From Asterochloris sp. CNOR1 (Eukaryota > Chlorophyta > Trebouxiophyceae > Trebouxiales > Trebouxiaceae), in contig OZ017751.1 in NCBI GenBank assembly GCA_963969365.1, positions 3,286,001 through 3,350,000 on the forward strand: a DNA stretch of 64,000 nt, read 5' to 3'. Shown in pieces: positions 11,038-22,600 of the stretch. The notes below the pieces were generated by a model that made no database searches, had not been told where the DNA came from, and saw nothing but the letters and a program-made list of their open reading frames with translations. Made by a program: the position numbers and the translations under genes. How positions within the stretch are numbered: the stretch's first letter is position 1; every line of letters begins with the position of its first letter.

Positions 11038-14000
11038 ATGCAGCCGTCAACCCCCGCCAACATTCCCAGCTCTGCTGAATTTCTCCCGTGGCCATGCAGG
11101 GGCTACCAGCTTTACACTCGGGTCTACAAGCCCTCCACCCCTGTCAAGGGGATCGTCATCTTTCATCATGGCGTGGCCAGCCACTGCTGCCCAGACCCTG
11201 GAGCTGGCTTCCTCTCCTACCCAGCACGTGAGCACTGGAAGCCTGGTGGCAGTTCAATGAGCCTGCCATGGTGCTGGCCTCATGTTGTGCCTAGAAGTGC
11301 TGATGCTGAGTCCCTGCCTGCCACTGCTCTGCAGAATTTACCTCCTGGTGCCAGGCAGCCTCTGTGGCTATTGTGACATATGACTGCCGGGTGGGTGGAA
11401 CCCACGAACTATTAATGAAAGGTGCTGGAGGCTGCTGTGCTCCTTCTTGTGGACAACAGTGTGTCCTGTGCCTCCAGCGCCAGTCCACGGCACATCAAAC
11501 TTTCTTTTCGCAGCTGTTCAGCCCCAGCAGCAGCGCCTCTCGTGCCAAAATCAATGCTCTGTCTGACACCCTCTGGGCCCTGCTGCTCGGTGCTGCCAGC
11601 AGGCTCCCTCCTGCTCCAGCTGTCCAGCCATCAGCCGTCTTGCCTCCGCCAAGCACCACTCAGTGCCTCAGCAGGCCCTCCTGCACGTGCGTCTCTAGGC
11701 ATTGCTTTAGCCCCATCAGTAGGAGCTCCGAAATCAGGCACCAGCCTCTCTGCATCAGCCTGCTGCCCAGTACCTTTGGCCAGGCTGTTCAAACCACCTC
11801 AGCTCCTAACCTAGGCTGCCTATCACAACCAGCTCAGGCGCCCTGCATACTGTGACAGCGGCTAATGCCCAAACCCCCCGCCCCCTTGAAGTGAAACTCA
11901 ATTCAAGTATCTGGTGCTGCAGGGCCACGGGCGCAGCGAGCCCACCGAGGAGCGGGAGCGCCTGTTTGTGTTCTCCATGGAGGACCTGGTGGACGATGTG
12001 TACCAAGTCCGCAAGGTGGGCGGGCTGCTGTGACGGGCTATGCTGCAGCTGTAAAGGTGCCGAGAGGTGAAAAACTAGAGGTGTGTGCTGGTTGGCGAGC
12101 ATGCAAGGTGGCGAAGTCATAGACCAATTGCTGTAGCTGTGGATTTGCCTTACACTGCACAGAAGCTGAAGACACCATCAAATGTGTCCCTGGCGGGCAA
12201 AATGAAGGTTGACGACGTCTATTGCGTCTGCAAAGTGGGCTTGAAGTGCATTGCTGAGGCGTCTCAGCTGCAATAATACGCCTTGCAGCTGTGCCATGTT
12301 GTGGTTGTGTTGACCTGTATGTACCAGGTGCGCTGGGCGGGAGCATGTTGCGGGTGAGCTGTCGCTCTCACAGAGCATGATGCAAGCGGGGAACTCACAC
12401 AGCAACCTGTGTGGTCTGCAGGGCAGCCTCGTGCCTGCCTGCTGCAGCTGTGCTTTAGGCTCGCCCTGTCATAGAAGCTGGCCAAGCTTTCTTGGCTGCG
12501 TGTAACCGGCCTGGATGGTCTCCTCTGCTGCTGGTACTGTCTGCCAAGCAGTGTACCTGACACCCAGCCTGATCATCTGCAGGAGCTTGCCGACCCCCTG
12601 CAGCCTGCTGGCGGCCGAGTGCCTGTCTTCATGATGGGGCACAGCATGGGCGGCCTAGTGACCATCTTGACAGTCCTAAGGGACCAGAGCGCGTGGCAGG
12701 TGGGAAGGCTGCATGGCTGAAGCAGACTATGTAAGGCTGGAAAAAAACAGAAAAGCAACCAGGAGAAGTATCCTGCAGCTTATAGCCAGCCTGATAGGGC
12801 AGCAGCTGGCTGGAGACATGTCAAAGCAAACGCGTTCAGGCTGCAGGCTTTGCAGGGCAGGCTGTAGGCAAAGCCCAGCAGCTGCTCAGCCTCTGCGCAT
12901 CCTGTCTGCATGCTTCCTGGCACCAAAGTCTTTCAGAACACAAACACACCTTCTGAGGTTCTGCTGCCACGCAAGCCAGAGATCCCGGCAGTTGCTCAGT
13001 CTCTGTGCACTCCCAAACCCCTTGTCTGACAGGCTTACTGGCATTGGAGCCGGTGGGGACACAGTTACACGCTCCTGCTCAAATCTGCCACCACTGCTCA
13101 ACCCTGCCACCTGTAATCTGCTACAGATGCACCTGCCTAACCCTGCCACCTGGTCTCTGCTAGACTGCAGCTCAGTGTGCCGGGCAGCAGCCTGGACGCC
13201 ACAGCACTGCTGCAATTCATTGATGAACTCATCCCTGCTTTCATTCTGGGTGCAGGGCGCCATCCTGCATGCGCCAGCCTGTGACGCCGAGCGAGGCCTT
13301 GTCCTGCGCATTATGGCGGCTGTGCAGTCTGTGCTGGTGCCCGTCATCCCTTACTGGCGCCTGGTGCCTGTGCCTCCGCTCAAGAATGTCAGCTGGGATG
13401 CGCAGGTGAGGCGGGCTGCTGCATGTTCTGGGATCTGCTGCTGGTGCTGTACATGCCCTGTTGGTCTCAAGGTGTCAGGCAGCACTGACTGTTTTAGCCA
13501 GCAGCAGCGTGTTGTGCTGTAGCAGCTAGGATACCCTGCCAGCGGACAGTCAGCAGCAGAGGGCACACAGGTCCTGCAGGTTACACCAGACAGACGCACC
13601 CTGCCAGCGGACAAAGCAATGTTGGCGTCGGCAGCACTGGAGCAGGCCAGGGCTGCGGTGCTGCAGCTGACATGCTGAGGGATATGCTGGCAGTCAGGCT
13701 GCAGCAGCCCTGATGCCCAACTAGTGCACCACACAGAAGTGACATTGTTAGCACTGTAGCTGGCCAGGTGGGCTGCTGCATATTGTTGGCAGGTCTTTTG
13801 CGGGCCCGCACCATGCCTGCTGGTCACTTGAGCCTGGCAGATGCTGACCGTATCAGTCCGCAGCAGAGGGCTGCCAAGGCTCTTCAGGCTGCACCAGCAT
13901 ACTCTGCCAATGGATGACAGAAAGGTGGCATTGGGAACCAGGCGACCCAACTAGCGCACGATGTGGCACTGACACGGGCAGCACTGGAGCAGGCCAGGGC

Positions 14001-14818
14001 TGCGGCTTGGCTCATGACGGAGCCCTTACACCCCTGACTTATGCCAGAGAGCGGTGAGCGCAGGATACAGCCAGTGACCCAGGTTATCAAACCCTCCGCG
14101 CTGCACAATCACAGCCGGCATCTTGTCAGGCATGCAGGCGGTCAAGGTCGTGGGGCGGACCCGCTTGTCAGACTAATAACTGTCGCACAGATACAGACAG
14201 CATCCTGTCTCTGCTGCAGGTGGTCAAGGCGATGGAGGCGGACCCATATGTCAACAAGAAGAACCTGCCAGTGCGCACAGGGAGAGCTTTCCTGGACGGC
14301 TTCAATGCGGTGGCTACCAAGTCCAGCACCATCGGCCTGCCCCTGCTCATCATGCACAGCCCCATCGAAAAGGTTTGCTGCTTGCTTGGCAGGCTGTAGC
14401 ACAAAGCAGACATGCTCAATGCTACGCAATCTGCTCTGCCTGCAGCACAAAGCGGACATGCTCAAGGCTAAGCAATCTGCTCTGCCTGCTGGCCACCATG
14501 GTGCTTGCTCTCTGCTTGACACAGCACTGGGCGGACGCCACTGACATGATGCCCTGCCTTCAATCATCTGCCTTCTTTGCTGCAGATCTGTGTGCCAGCG
14601 GCCACCAAAAAGTTTTCTGAACAGGTCAAGAGCAAGGACCTGACGGTGCACTGGATTGAGGGCGGAGCGCATGACATGATGCAAGGTGGGAGCTCTACGA
14701 TGGCTGCCGAGCCCAGATGGCCCCACTGCAATGTTTTTAGTTCTTGCGTGCCTCTGCAGGCCATGAAGGCCCCACCATTCAAGGACATGTCATTGACTGG
14801 CTCAAGGCCCACACATGA
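11038..14818 (+). CDS. monoacylglycerol lipase-like alpha/beta hydrolase (Hydrolase_4 family)
   Basis: Enzymes of this family cleave monoacylglycerols or lysophospholipids. Eight exons join in phase: 11038-11227, 11335-11390, 11933-12015, 12583-12699, 13256-13405, 14220-14372, 14586-14685, 14760-14818 (TGA). Visible blocks in order are FHHG (oxyanion region), TYDCR|GHGRSEPT, the nucleophile elbow MGHSMGGL (Ser codon 12643-12645), HAPAC, LPLLIMHSPIEKICVP at the acid position, and IEGGAHDMM with the catalytic His. The usual acidic residue in the HGxxD motif is Glu here, a conservative but uncommon change. Intron 5 holds a 29-nt direct repeat (13630-13658 and 13977-14005) and, at about 14131-14165, a degraded look-alike of the start of exon 6. 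The start was chosen as the ATG just upstream of the first conserved block. Confidence 0.88.
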
Positions 14819-15604
14819 AGGGCGACCATCACTTCCAGTCAGCATCCTCATTCTTTTTCCTCGCTTGCCCTGATTTTACAGCAAGCCTGCGGCCTTATCA
14901 AGTGTGCTGGCTGTGAGTCTCAGATGCAATATGTCATTTCGTAACAGATACTGAACAGCGGCGCACATATATTCTGTGAGTAATGTCCAGGTCTCAACAG
15001 CGCAGATTGCAACTTGGCAGATTGCGACTTGTAGGTGAAGCAGCCTGTCCACGCCGCTTTTTGTAGGCTTTTCATCTGCCAAGAGTGAGCTGTCCCTGTA
15101 TGGCAATCCAGGGCATCCTCCTGCAGCCCGGGCTTTGTTGCAGGGTGCACAGAAGGTAATAGTTGGCCCAAACTCCATGAGAAGGAAATGCTACTGAGCA
15201 GCCCTCTACACAGTGATGCCGCCAACACCACCTGTCCATGAAGCTTTGTCTCATCCTCAAGATTATGTCAGCAGCCCTTCATTTAAGCACCACAAGTTGT
15301 GTGACCCACAGGTCTGTGAAATGCAACTGCCAGCTTCAGCTTGTCCCATGCTGGGTTTTCGTCTGAAGCTGCCACTTCATGATGCCTTGCTAATGCTATC
15401 ACCTCTACCACCTAATGCTATCACCTCTAGGCAAGTCTGTTGGCCACTCCCTGATTGTGTACACAGGTGTCAACAGTATGAAAGGCATGACCTTGAGCTT
15501 GCCTGTTCCTGTCAATCATGTGCTGCCCTAAGTATTGCAGATTTGATCCCCTCAAGGTCAGCTTAGCATGGTCAAAGCATCTTGCTTTCTTCGAGGTCAA
15601 TGGC

Positions 15605-18600
15605 ATGGCAGCAAACCTCATCACAAAGCTGTTGCCCATTCAGCACCATGAGGTGAGCAGCACACTTGCCATGCTTCCCATGGGCGTCTGACATCAGAGC
15701 ATGCTTGTCTCATAGGTCCCAGCTGTGGCTCAGGGCTTTGGTGCTCTGGGCTGCAGCCTGGCCGCATACTTTGTCCTCAGTCCCCTGAGAGATGTTGCAG
15801 CTGTCTCAATAGGTGAGACTCTGAGGCGTTCTGCCAGCTCTGGCAACGAAACCCCTCACCCGCGCATGCACTGCAGGTTTGGACAGCATGGCTTGGCTCT
15901 TCACAGCTTCTTTTGCTCTGACTCTGCTGGTGTCCCCACTAGCTGCAACCTTCTTGTCGCGGCCGAACGTCAGCAGGCAAGCACACCTGGCAGATCTCAG
16001 CTCACACAGCTCACTGCAGATGGTGTCTCTGGACACCACTCGCACTCTGCTTGCAGGGCAACATCCACGCTCTGGCTCTTCAGGGTCTTTGCTATCGCCT
16101 GCATTGGTGAGACCTGACTGCCGCTGCCCTTGCGCATCCGTCTGCCGCAGAACCTAGTCCAGCCCCCCACCCTGCAGGGTTTCTAGCCGTCCTTAAGGCA
16201 GCAGACCCTGGCCACGCCGCCGCAGGCCGCACTGCCAGTCAGGTGGCCAGCCAGCGCTTGCTCCTAGCCGACGGCAGTGCCCGACCCCAGCCGGGCCTCC
16301 TGCCAGGCGCCTCCCTGCCCGCATCCTCAAGTCAGGCCAAGCCCGACCCTGCCATCTTACTCCAATCTCCAGCCTGGCAGCGCAGCCTGACGGCAGTTCA
16401 GGCCAAGCAGCACCCAGGCGCCGGGCAGCTCAGCGCATGGCAGGTGGCTGCCAGGGTGGCATTCTGCCTGTACATCAGCCTGCAGAACCTGGTGACTGCC
16501 TCGGCCCTGTGGGCCCGCATGGCCGACACGTTTGACGCCAGCGCAGCGCCGCGCCTGTTCGGCCTGCTGGGTGCTGGCGCCACCTGCGGTGAGCGGCTGC
16601 CAGAACTTGCTCACGACCAGATCCCTAGAGATCTCTCACTGCTTCCGTGGATGTCTTACTACCAGACCCATGGCCCAGGTGTGTATGACTATCCGCCATA
16701 GCCAGGTGAGCCCCTGAGGCTGGCCATGAGGGGCATGGCCCAATCAGGGGCAGACCTGAGTAGAAGGCAAACCTGAGTAGAACAGGGGCCGCCCCTCTGG
16801 GTGCGACTAGCCCTGAGCTTCCAGTGATTGTATGGCAGTGGACATGGGCAATGCTGTAGAAGGCCTTGCCTGGCTGCTTCATGGTCAAGGCTTTGGGATC
16901 TGGGTTTGGGTACGAGGCTGTTCCCAAGGCTCCCATTGTAGCGACTGGTGCTTGCAGTGCCTGGTGCCATCACACCAGCTGGCTGCCCCTGAGTGGTAAT
17001 GCAAGCCTCACCCTTGGGGGCGCGGAGGTCCAATGCACTGCCGCTTGACTTGGCTGTATGATACATGTCATTCAGGCGCGCTCTGTGCAGCACCTCATGT
17101 CTTGGCTTGCTGCTGCAGGCCTTCCTCACCTCCGCAGGCTCAAGTGCGCTGCTGAGCGGTCTGCATATGCCAGCTGGTGGGGGCTCACCCGTCTGCTGCA
17201 GGCCAGTCAAAAGGGGTCTCTCCCCTCTGCTGCAGGCCAGGTTGTAGTCTCACCTGTGTGCTGCAGGCAAACTAAATGCGGCCTCACCTGTCTGCTGCAG
17301 GCCAGCTGGTGGGTTCGCTGCTGGCAGCAGCCTTTGCCAGGCTGCACCGCAGCAGCTCCCTCCCTGCGGAGGGCCTGTGGGCCGCCGCAGCCCTGCTGGA
17401 GGCAGCAGGGAGGCTGGGCGCTGCGGTGAGCCAGCCAGCCCCTCGCGCAGGCCAGGGCGGCACCCACCACGCCGCTCTGCAGGTGCAGGCCGGGCTTGTG
17501 CACTGACAGCGGGGCAGGTGACTTGGGTGCACATGCCCTGCTGTGTTGTGTGCTTCTCTGGCTTCTTGTATAGCTTAGTGAAACTGGCTGGTGTCAGCAG
17601 AATTGCTAGAATGACCTCAGCCTTCCCTGTTGAAAGATCGCAGCCTTCCTTGGGGGCCACCAGGCCGGTCTGCAGGTGCCGGGCTGGCAGGTGACTCCTC
17701 TGTGCATCGGGTCCACAGCTCCTGCCGCATAGCGTCCTCACTTTCGTTCTTTGTTTTACATCAAGGCGACTAGCTGCTGTAGGCAGAACTGCCAGACAGA
17801 CCTCAGACATCCCCGTGGCATTCCTATCAGCGCGGCTGCATGTCGATTCATCAACCACTGATGGTGCAGGGGGATGGCGACAACACCTTGCCCAGCACCC
17901 GCACCTCGCGACTGGCCTCCCACAAGCTTGAGCTGAGGCAGAGCGCCAGGAGCCTCTTCAAGGTGCCTGTGAAGCCCAAGCGTCTGTTGTGATGGCTTCT
18001 GGTCTCAATCCCGCATTGCACTGCATGGCAGAGCCTGTCCTGGCCTCCGCTTTACGCTTAATGTGCGAGGCTTCGTAGGTCTCTGCAGCTGCATGGCACA
18101 TGGAACGCGCTATTGCCCAGCTCTGCTCCAAAGCACCAAAGCCTGAGACTGCCATGCCAGCTCTCAGCGCGCACCAGCAGCAGCTCATCCTCCCCTTTTT
18201 CTAGCAGCCAGCCCTGTCTGAAGCAAACTCCCTGTGCCTGTGCAGGGTTTCTCCCTCATCCTCCAGTCGGGCTACCTGCAGCTGATCTGTCTGCACTTCG
18301 TCCTGCACTACATCACCAGCAGCTGGCTGTGGTTCCTGAAAACCTCGCTGTTTGCGGCGGCGTCCCAGGACACCGCAGGGCAGATGGCGCTGTTTGCCGG
18401 CGTCAACACAGCGTCTGCTGGCGCCATCATCCTGCTGCAGCTGCTGGCCACAGTCAGTCTGGGGAGGAATCTCCTTAGACACTCGTGGACTGGGGTGTCA
18501 CCCTTTGTCTCGTGCATGTCTGGTGTCTCCAGGCCAATGCCGGCATGGGGGCAGGCTTACCACTGAGAGGCGGTCAAAGCAAACCCCATGTCAACAGGAG

Positions 18601-19470
18601 GGCTCTGCATGTGCGCACAGGCTGGCATTTTTAACGTATTGCATGCAGTGCCCGCCAGGTCCAACCCTCTTGGGCCACACCTGCTCTCACCATGCACAGT
18701 GCACAGGCAGGGGCCTGCCTGAATGGCTTCAACGTGATGGCCGCCAACTCCAGCACCACTAGGTTACCCTTGCGCATCATTCAAGGCCCCAGGCAGCAGC
18801 TGAAAGCCTGCTAGGACTAGAGCTATTCCTCTCTTGCTACGCATTATCTCAAAGCTGTTCGTTCCAGCTGAGTCTGCACGCACCTGATTGCAAGGGACCG
18901 CACTGGAGTTGTGTCAACAGTGATATTCTGCCACTGCTGTCTTGTTATAGGGCTGGGGCCAGCATGTGATGCGCACTGCAGGGTCGCATCCTGCGGAGGA
19001 TTGGTATGGCTTGGGCGCTGGCCAGCACGCCGCTGCTGGGGGCGGTGTTGCTGTTGGGCATTGCCATGCGGCCCACAGCCGGCATGGCAGGCACTGCAGA
19101 GGTGCTCAGAAAGGTTGGTATTTGCGTGTCAAAGGCATGCTCCTCCCATTGAGCTCCGCGGCGCCCACAAAGACTGATGTGCGCTACGCTGCAGGTGGTC
19201 ACATATGTTGTCGCGCGGCCGGCGCGAGAAGTCTTGTTCACAGCCGTCCCAACCGGGAGCAAGTATCATGCCAAGCTGTGCATAGACACTCTGATCCTGC
19301 GGACAGGGGACGTGATGGGGGCTTGGGTCTGGCATGCAGCACAGGCTGTGCTGCAGCTCAATGACGGTGGCATGGCTGCTGCCGCGGTGCCTCTGACGCT
19401 GTGTTGGGCCTTTGTGGCAGCCATGCTGGGCCGCAGACACTGGCTGGCATCTCAGTCCAAACCTGCTTGA
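15605..19470 (+). CDS. ATP/ADP-translocase-like (TLC/MFS-type) membrane permease
   Basis: The protein resembles the NTT/TLC-like permeases best known from bacteria and plastids. The nucleotide substrate is not proven for this subgroup. Diagnostic blocks: the N-terminus VPAVAQGF followed by YFVLSPLRDVAAVS, SLQNLVTASALWARMADTF then RLFGLLGAGATCGQLVGS, VVTYVVARPAREVLFT, and HAKLCIDTLILRTGDVMGAW near the end. Exons by eye: 15605-15652, 15716-15812, 15877-15976, 16057-16106, 16178-16588, 17301-17425, 17870-17962, 18246-18452, 18982-19113, 19194-19470. Many hydrophobic helices suggest about 11-12 membrane spans. The intron after 15976 appears to be GC-AG (AGCAG|GCAAGC). The loop in exon 5 (AADPGHAAAGRT and onward) is a low-complexity cytoplasmic insert. 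An additional exon between 17425 and 17870 cannot be excluded. Confidence 0.82.
17165..17310 (+). repeat. four tandem copies of a 3' splice-site segment
   Basis: A 31-34 bp unit of the form CTCACCTGTCTGCTGCAGGCCAG occurs four times, with CTGCAG ending at 17201, 17235, 17266 and 17300. Only the last copy is the in-frame acceptor of the transporter exon starting at 17301. Confidence 0.85.
18696..18790 (+). pseudogene. exon fragment of a monoacylglycerol-lipase-like gene inside a transporter intron
   Basis: Within the intron between transporter exons ending at 18452 and starting at 18982, the sequence reads LNGFNVMAANSSTTRLPL then RIIQGP. This matches exon 6 of the lipase gene at 14268-14364 (LDGFNAVATKSSTIGLPL then LIMHSP) in the same orientation, with scattered substitutions. 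No neighbouring lipase exon is seen, so it is a relic exon. Confidence 0.75.
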
Positions 19471-19671
19471 TGACTGAGGTTCTGGATTAATTTTCTCAAA
19501 AATCCGTAACCTTCCCTTTCTTTCACCTCTCTGCTGTTCGCGCAATGCCCAAACGCTGCCACCATACAATGGATGACCTGAGTCTAGCAGGTCCAAGGTC
19601 TATGTAGAGAGGGGCAGACCTCACCATCGGAACACTTGTTGCTGGCTGCACCCTTTATAGTTTACAGCTTC

Positions 19672-22600
19672 ATGGACACTGGACGGGTGAGCCTGGCAGC
19701 TGTGATGCGATGCAGTGGGGTGATCAAGGCTCCATTGAGACCTATCTGCTGCACTGCAGGAGCGCCTGCTGACCCTTGGATACAGGCAGGCGGATGCAGC
19801 AGCGGCTTCACTTGCTGCACATGCAATTCCTTGCAGTCATTGCTGAACAGACGGGACTCCTCCAGCCTTCACCCCCATGGTGCAGGCAGACACTGAAGCG
19901 ATCGATCACATGGCGCCATACAATGGCCATCTCCATGCAAGTCTTGAACCCCATTGTGACAGTTGCAAGTGAGTTGTGCTGCCTCAAGCCTTGCAACTCT
20001 CAGTGCTCTTGCTCCCTAGCACCTGAGACTGCAGTCCAGGGCTGAGCGCCCGGTTTGCCTGCAGGTCTGTGGGGTGAGAAGCGGCTGGACATCGCTGCCA
20101 AGTCGATCGTGACCTGCCCTGCTTAGGCCTGAGAGGGAATGCCTGCGCAGGCTGTCTGCATGTGCAGCAATGGCAGAGCTTGGCTGCAACTGTGCCTGCC
20201 AAGGCTGGCCGCAGCTGCCAGTGCCTGTCGAACGTGGCCTCCCTCCCCTGCAGGTCTTGCATTGTCTTATGGCGGCCCTGTGTGCGCGTTCTGGAGCTGG
20301 GTCGGCGGTGAGGCTGCAGTTATACCCTAGACAGGCTAGGTATCTTGGCTCTCAGTGCCACAGAGCAGCCTGCATTGAGCCTGCACCCACGCAAGCATGC
20401 TGCTTGCAGGGGGCTGTCTGATGGTTCTCATCACCATGACGATGGGCGAACTGGTATCTGCCTTCCCCATGAGTGAGCTTGCATGTACCACTCTGCGCTC
20501 CTCCCGCTCTTGCATGAGCTGGCACGCTGCGCTCCCTGCGTGTAAACTCCCTCAGCAGGCCTGCTGCGATCACCGCATGTCACCTTCTGAGCAGGCCTGC
20601 TGCGCTGAGATCCCTCAATGGCTTCCACAGATTGCCCTGATCCTGTGCAGCTGCAATGAGCACTGCTGAGTAGCTGCAGTCAGCTTTGTCCTGCTGTGGA
20701 TGGCACAGCAGCGCATCCAAATTCAGCTGTCCTGAACTGCAGGCGGCGCCATGTACTGGTGAGACTCGGCACTCAGCAGCTGCAATCATCAGGTTTCACC
20801 CGGCAGCACTCAGCAGCTGCACGAATGCTCAAGCCACAGCTCCAGCTGTCAGCCTGCCTGCACCCTGACGCCTGTGCAACAACAAAGCAGCCCAAATGGC
20901 TACTCTGCAGCCACGGCAGCAGAAGGCCGCTGCTGTGCTGTCAGCCCAGATGGCGGCCACTGCAACACAGCGCAGACAGCTCGCGTTGAGGTGCAGCCGA
21001 TGCAGCCATTGCTGTGTTGCAGGTGGACCGCTGTGCTGACCCAGAGGTCCAAGCTGCCAGTCCTAGCTCCCTTCCTCAGTCTTGTCGCCTGCTACTGTAA
21101 CCTTCTTGGGCAGGTATGATGAGATGTCACCAGATTGCATTGCATTAATGTTGAGTTCCCTGCAGCTGCATCTGCCACCTGTACTGGCAGCACTGACCTT
21201 GAGCGATTGTGCTGCTGCATGCAGCACTCTTCGTCATGTCGTCAGCATGTCGTGGAATACCTGCCTGCAGGTGCTCCTGCTTTCGGGTTTCGAGCAGGGC
21301 CTGGTGTACCAGACGGCCACCGCTGTGCAGCTCATAACAACCACTCCCGCCTCAAAAGGCTACATGATGAGCAGGGGCATGGTCAGTCCGCATCACACAA
21401 CCACTGGTGCATTCATTCAGAATCACACCATGTGCCCATTTGGTGGTTGTGCCCAGGCATTGCCTGCTGATTAGTTGCCTGGCCAGCAGCTGCCTGCTCA
21501 GCGGTCCTCTGGACATGCTGGACCAAGAGTGCCGTGTTGCTGCTGGCGCAGCTGAGCACATCACACACAAAGCTGTCTGCGGCTGCTGAGCTGGCGTCGA
21601 TGGTGCTCCAGGCCCTCTCAGGAAGCTTGCTTGCCTGTGGAGCTGACTAGCTTCCCTGTGCTGCAGCAAATTTATCTGTGCCTGATGTTTTCGGCCTCCC
21701 ACGCCGTCATCAACTGCCTGCCGCTGAAGCGCATTGGCCAGGCGGCTGTGTGGCTGACTGGCGGGGTCATGCTAGGTGAGCGCCTGTCTGCTGGTGCTGC
21801 CATGTGACTCCTGCCCGCCGTCGCGTTTGTTGTGAGGCTCAGGCCTCGGACTGCATGTCTGCCTGCCGGTGGTGCCCACATGTATCTGCAGTGCTGCACC
21901 CACCCTGCAGGCCGGCTCTGCATCTGCCTGCCTGCTGGCGTGGCAGCACCGTGTGCTGCCGGCAGTTGTGCACTGTGAGAACCAGCAGGTCTTGCTTGTG
22001 GTGCCTGGCTTGGCTTGTGTGCCACGCCCAGGCCTGTATCAGCCTGCCTGTTTGGGGGGGTCACCAGCGCTGCCTGCATCATGTCAGCCAGTAGCACCTG
22101 GTGTTGCAGGTGTCACCTGGCCTTGCTTGTGTTCCAGGCCCTAGCCTGCATCTGCCTTCCTGTTGGCATGGCACAAACGCTGCCTGCAGTCTGCGCCATG
22201 GAAGCAGCAGGCCTTGCCTACGTCAAGTGGCCCTGCTTAGGCGTGCACGTGCTGGCTGACGGTGCCACTCTTGCTGCCTGCAGTATGCCTGATAGAAGGA
22301 ACCTTGCTGTTTTTGCCCTTCACCGTTGTTCATGAGGTGCAGAACGTCAGTGAGACGCTGTTCCGGTATGAGGTGGGTTGACTGCAAGCTCTGATGAAGC
22401 CTTGTCCTGGCAGCAGCCTGTCTTGGAGCCAGCCCTCACAAGCAGCGTGGCCACCTAGCAGGCTGAGTGAACATCATGTTGTGCAGACTCAGGCTCCGAC
22501 TTTACCTCTGCCTCAGCTCATCAGCCTGTCCTTCATAATGGTCATCGCTGGCACAACAGGGTGAGCTCAGAGGTGCACGGTGGGGCTCAGAGCTTGCACA

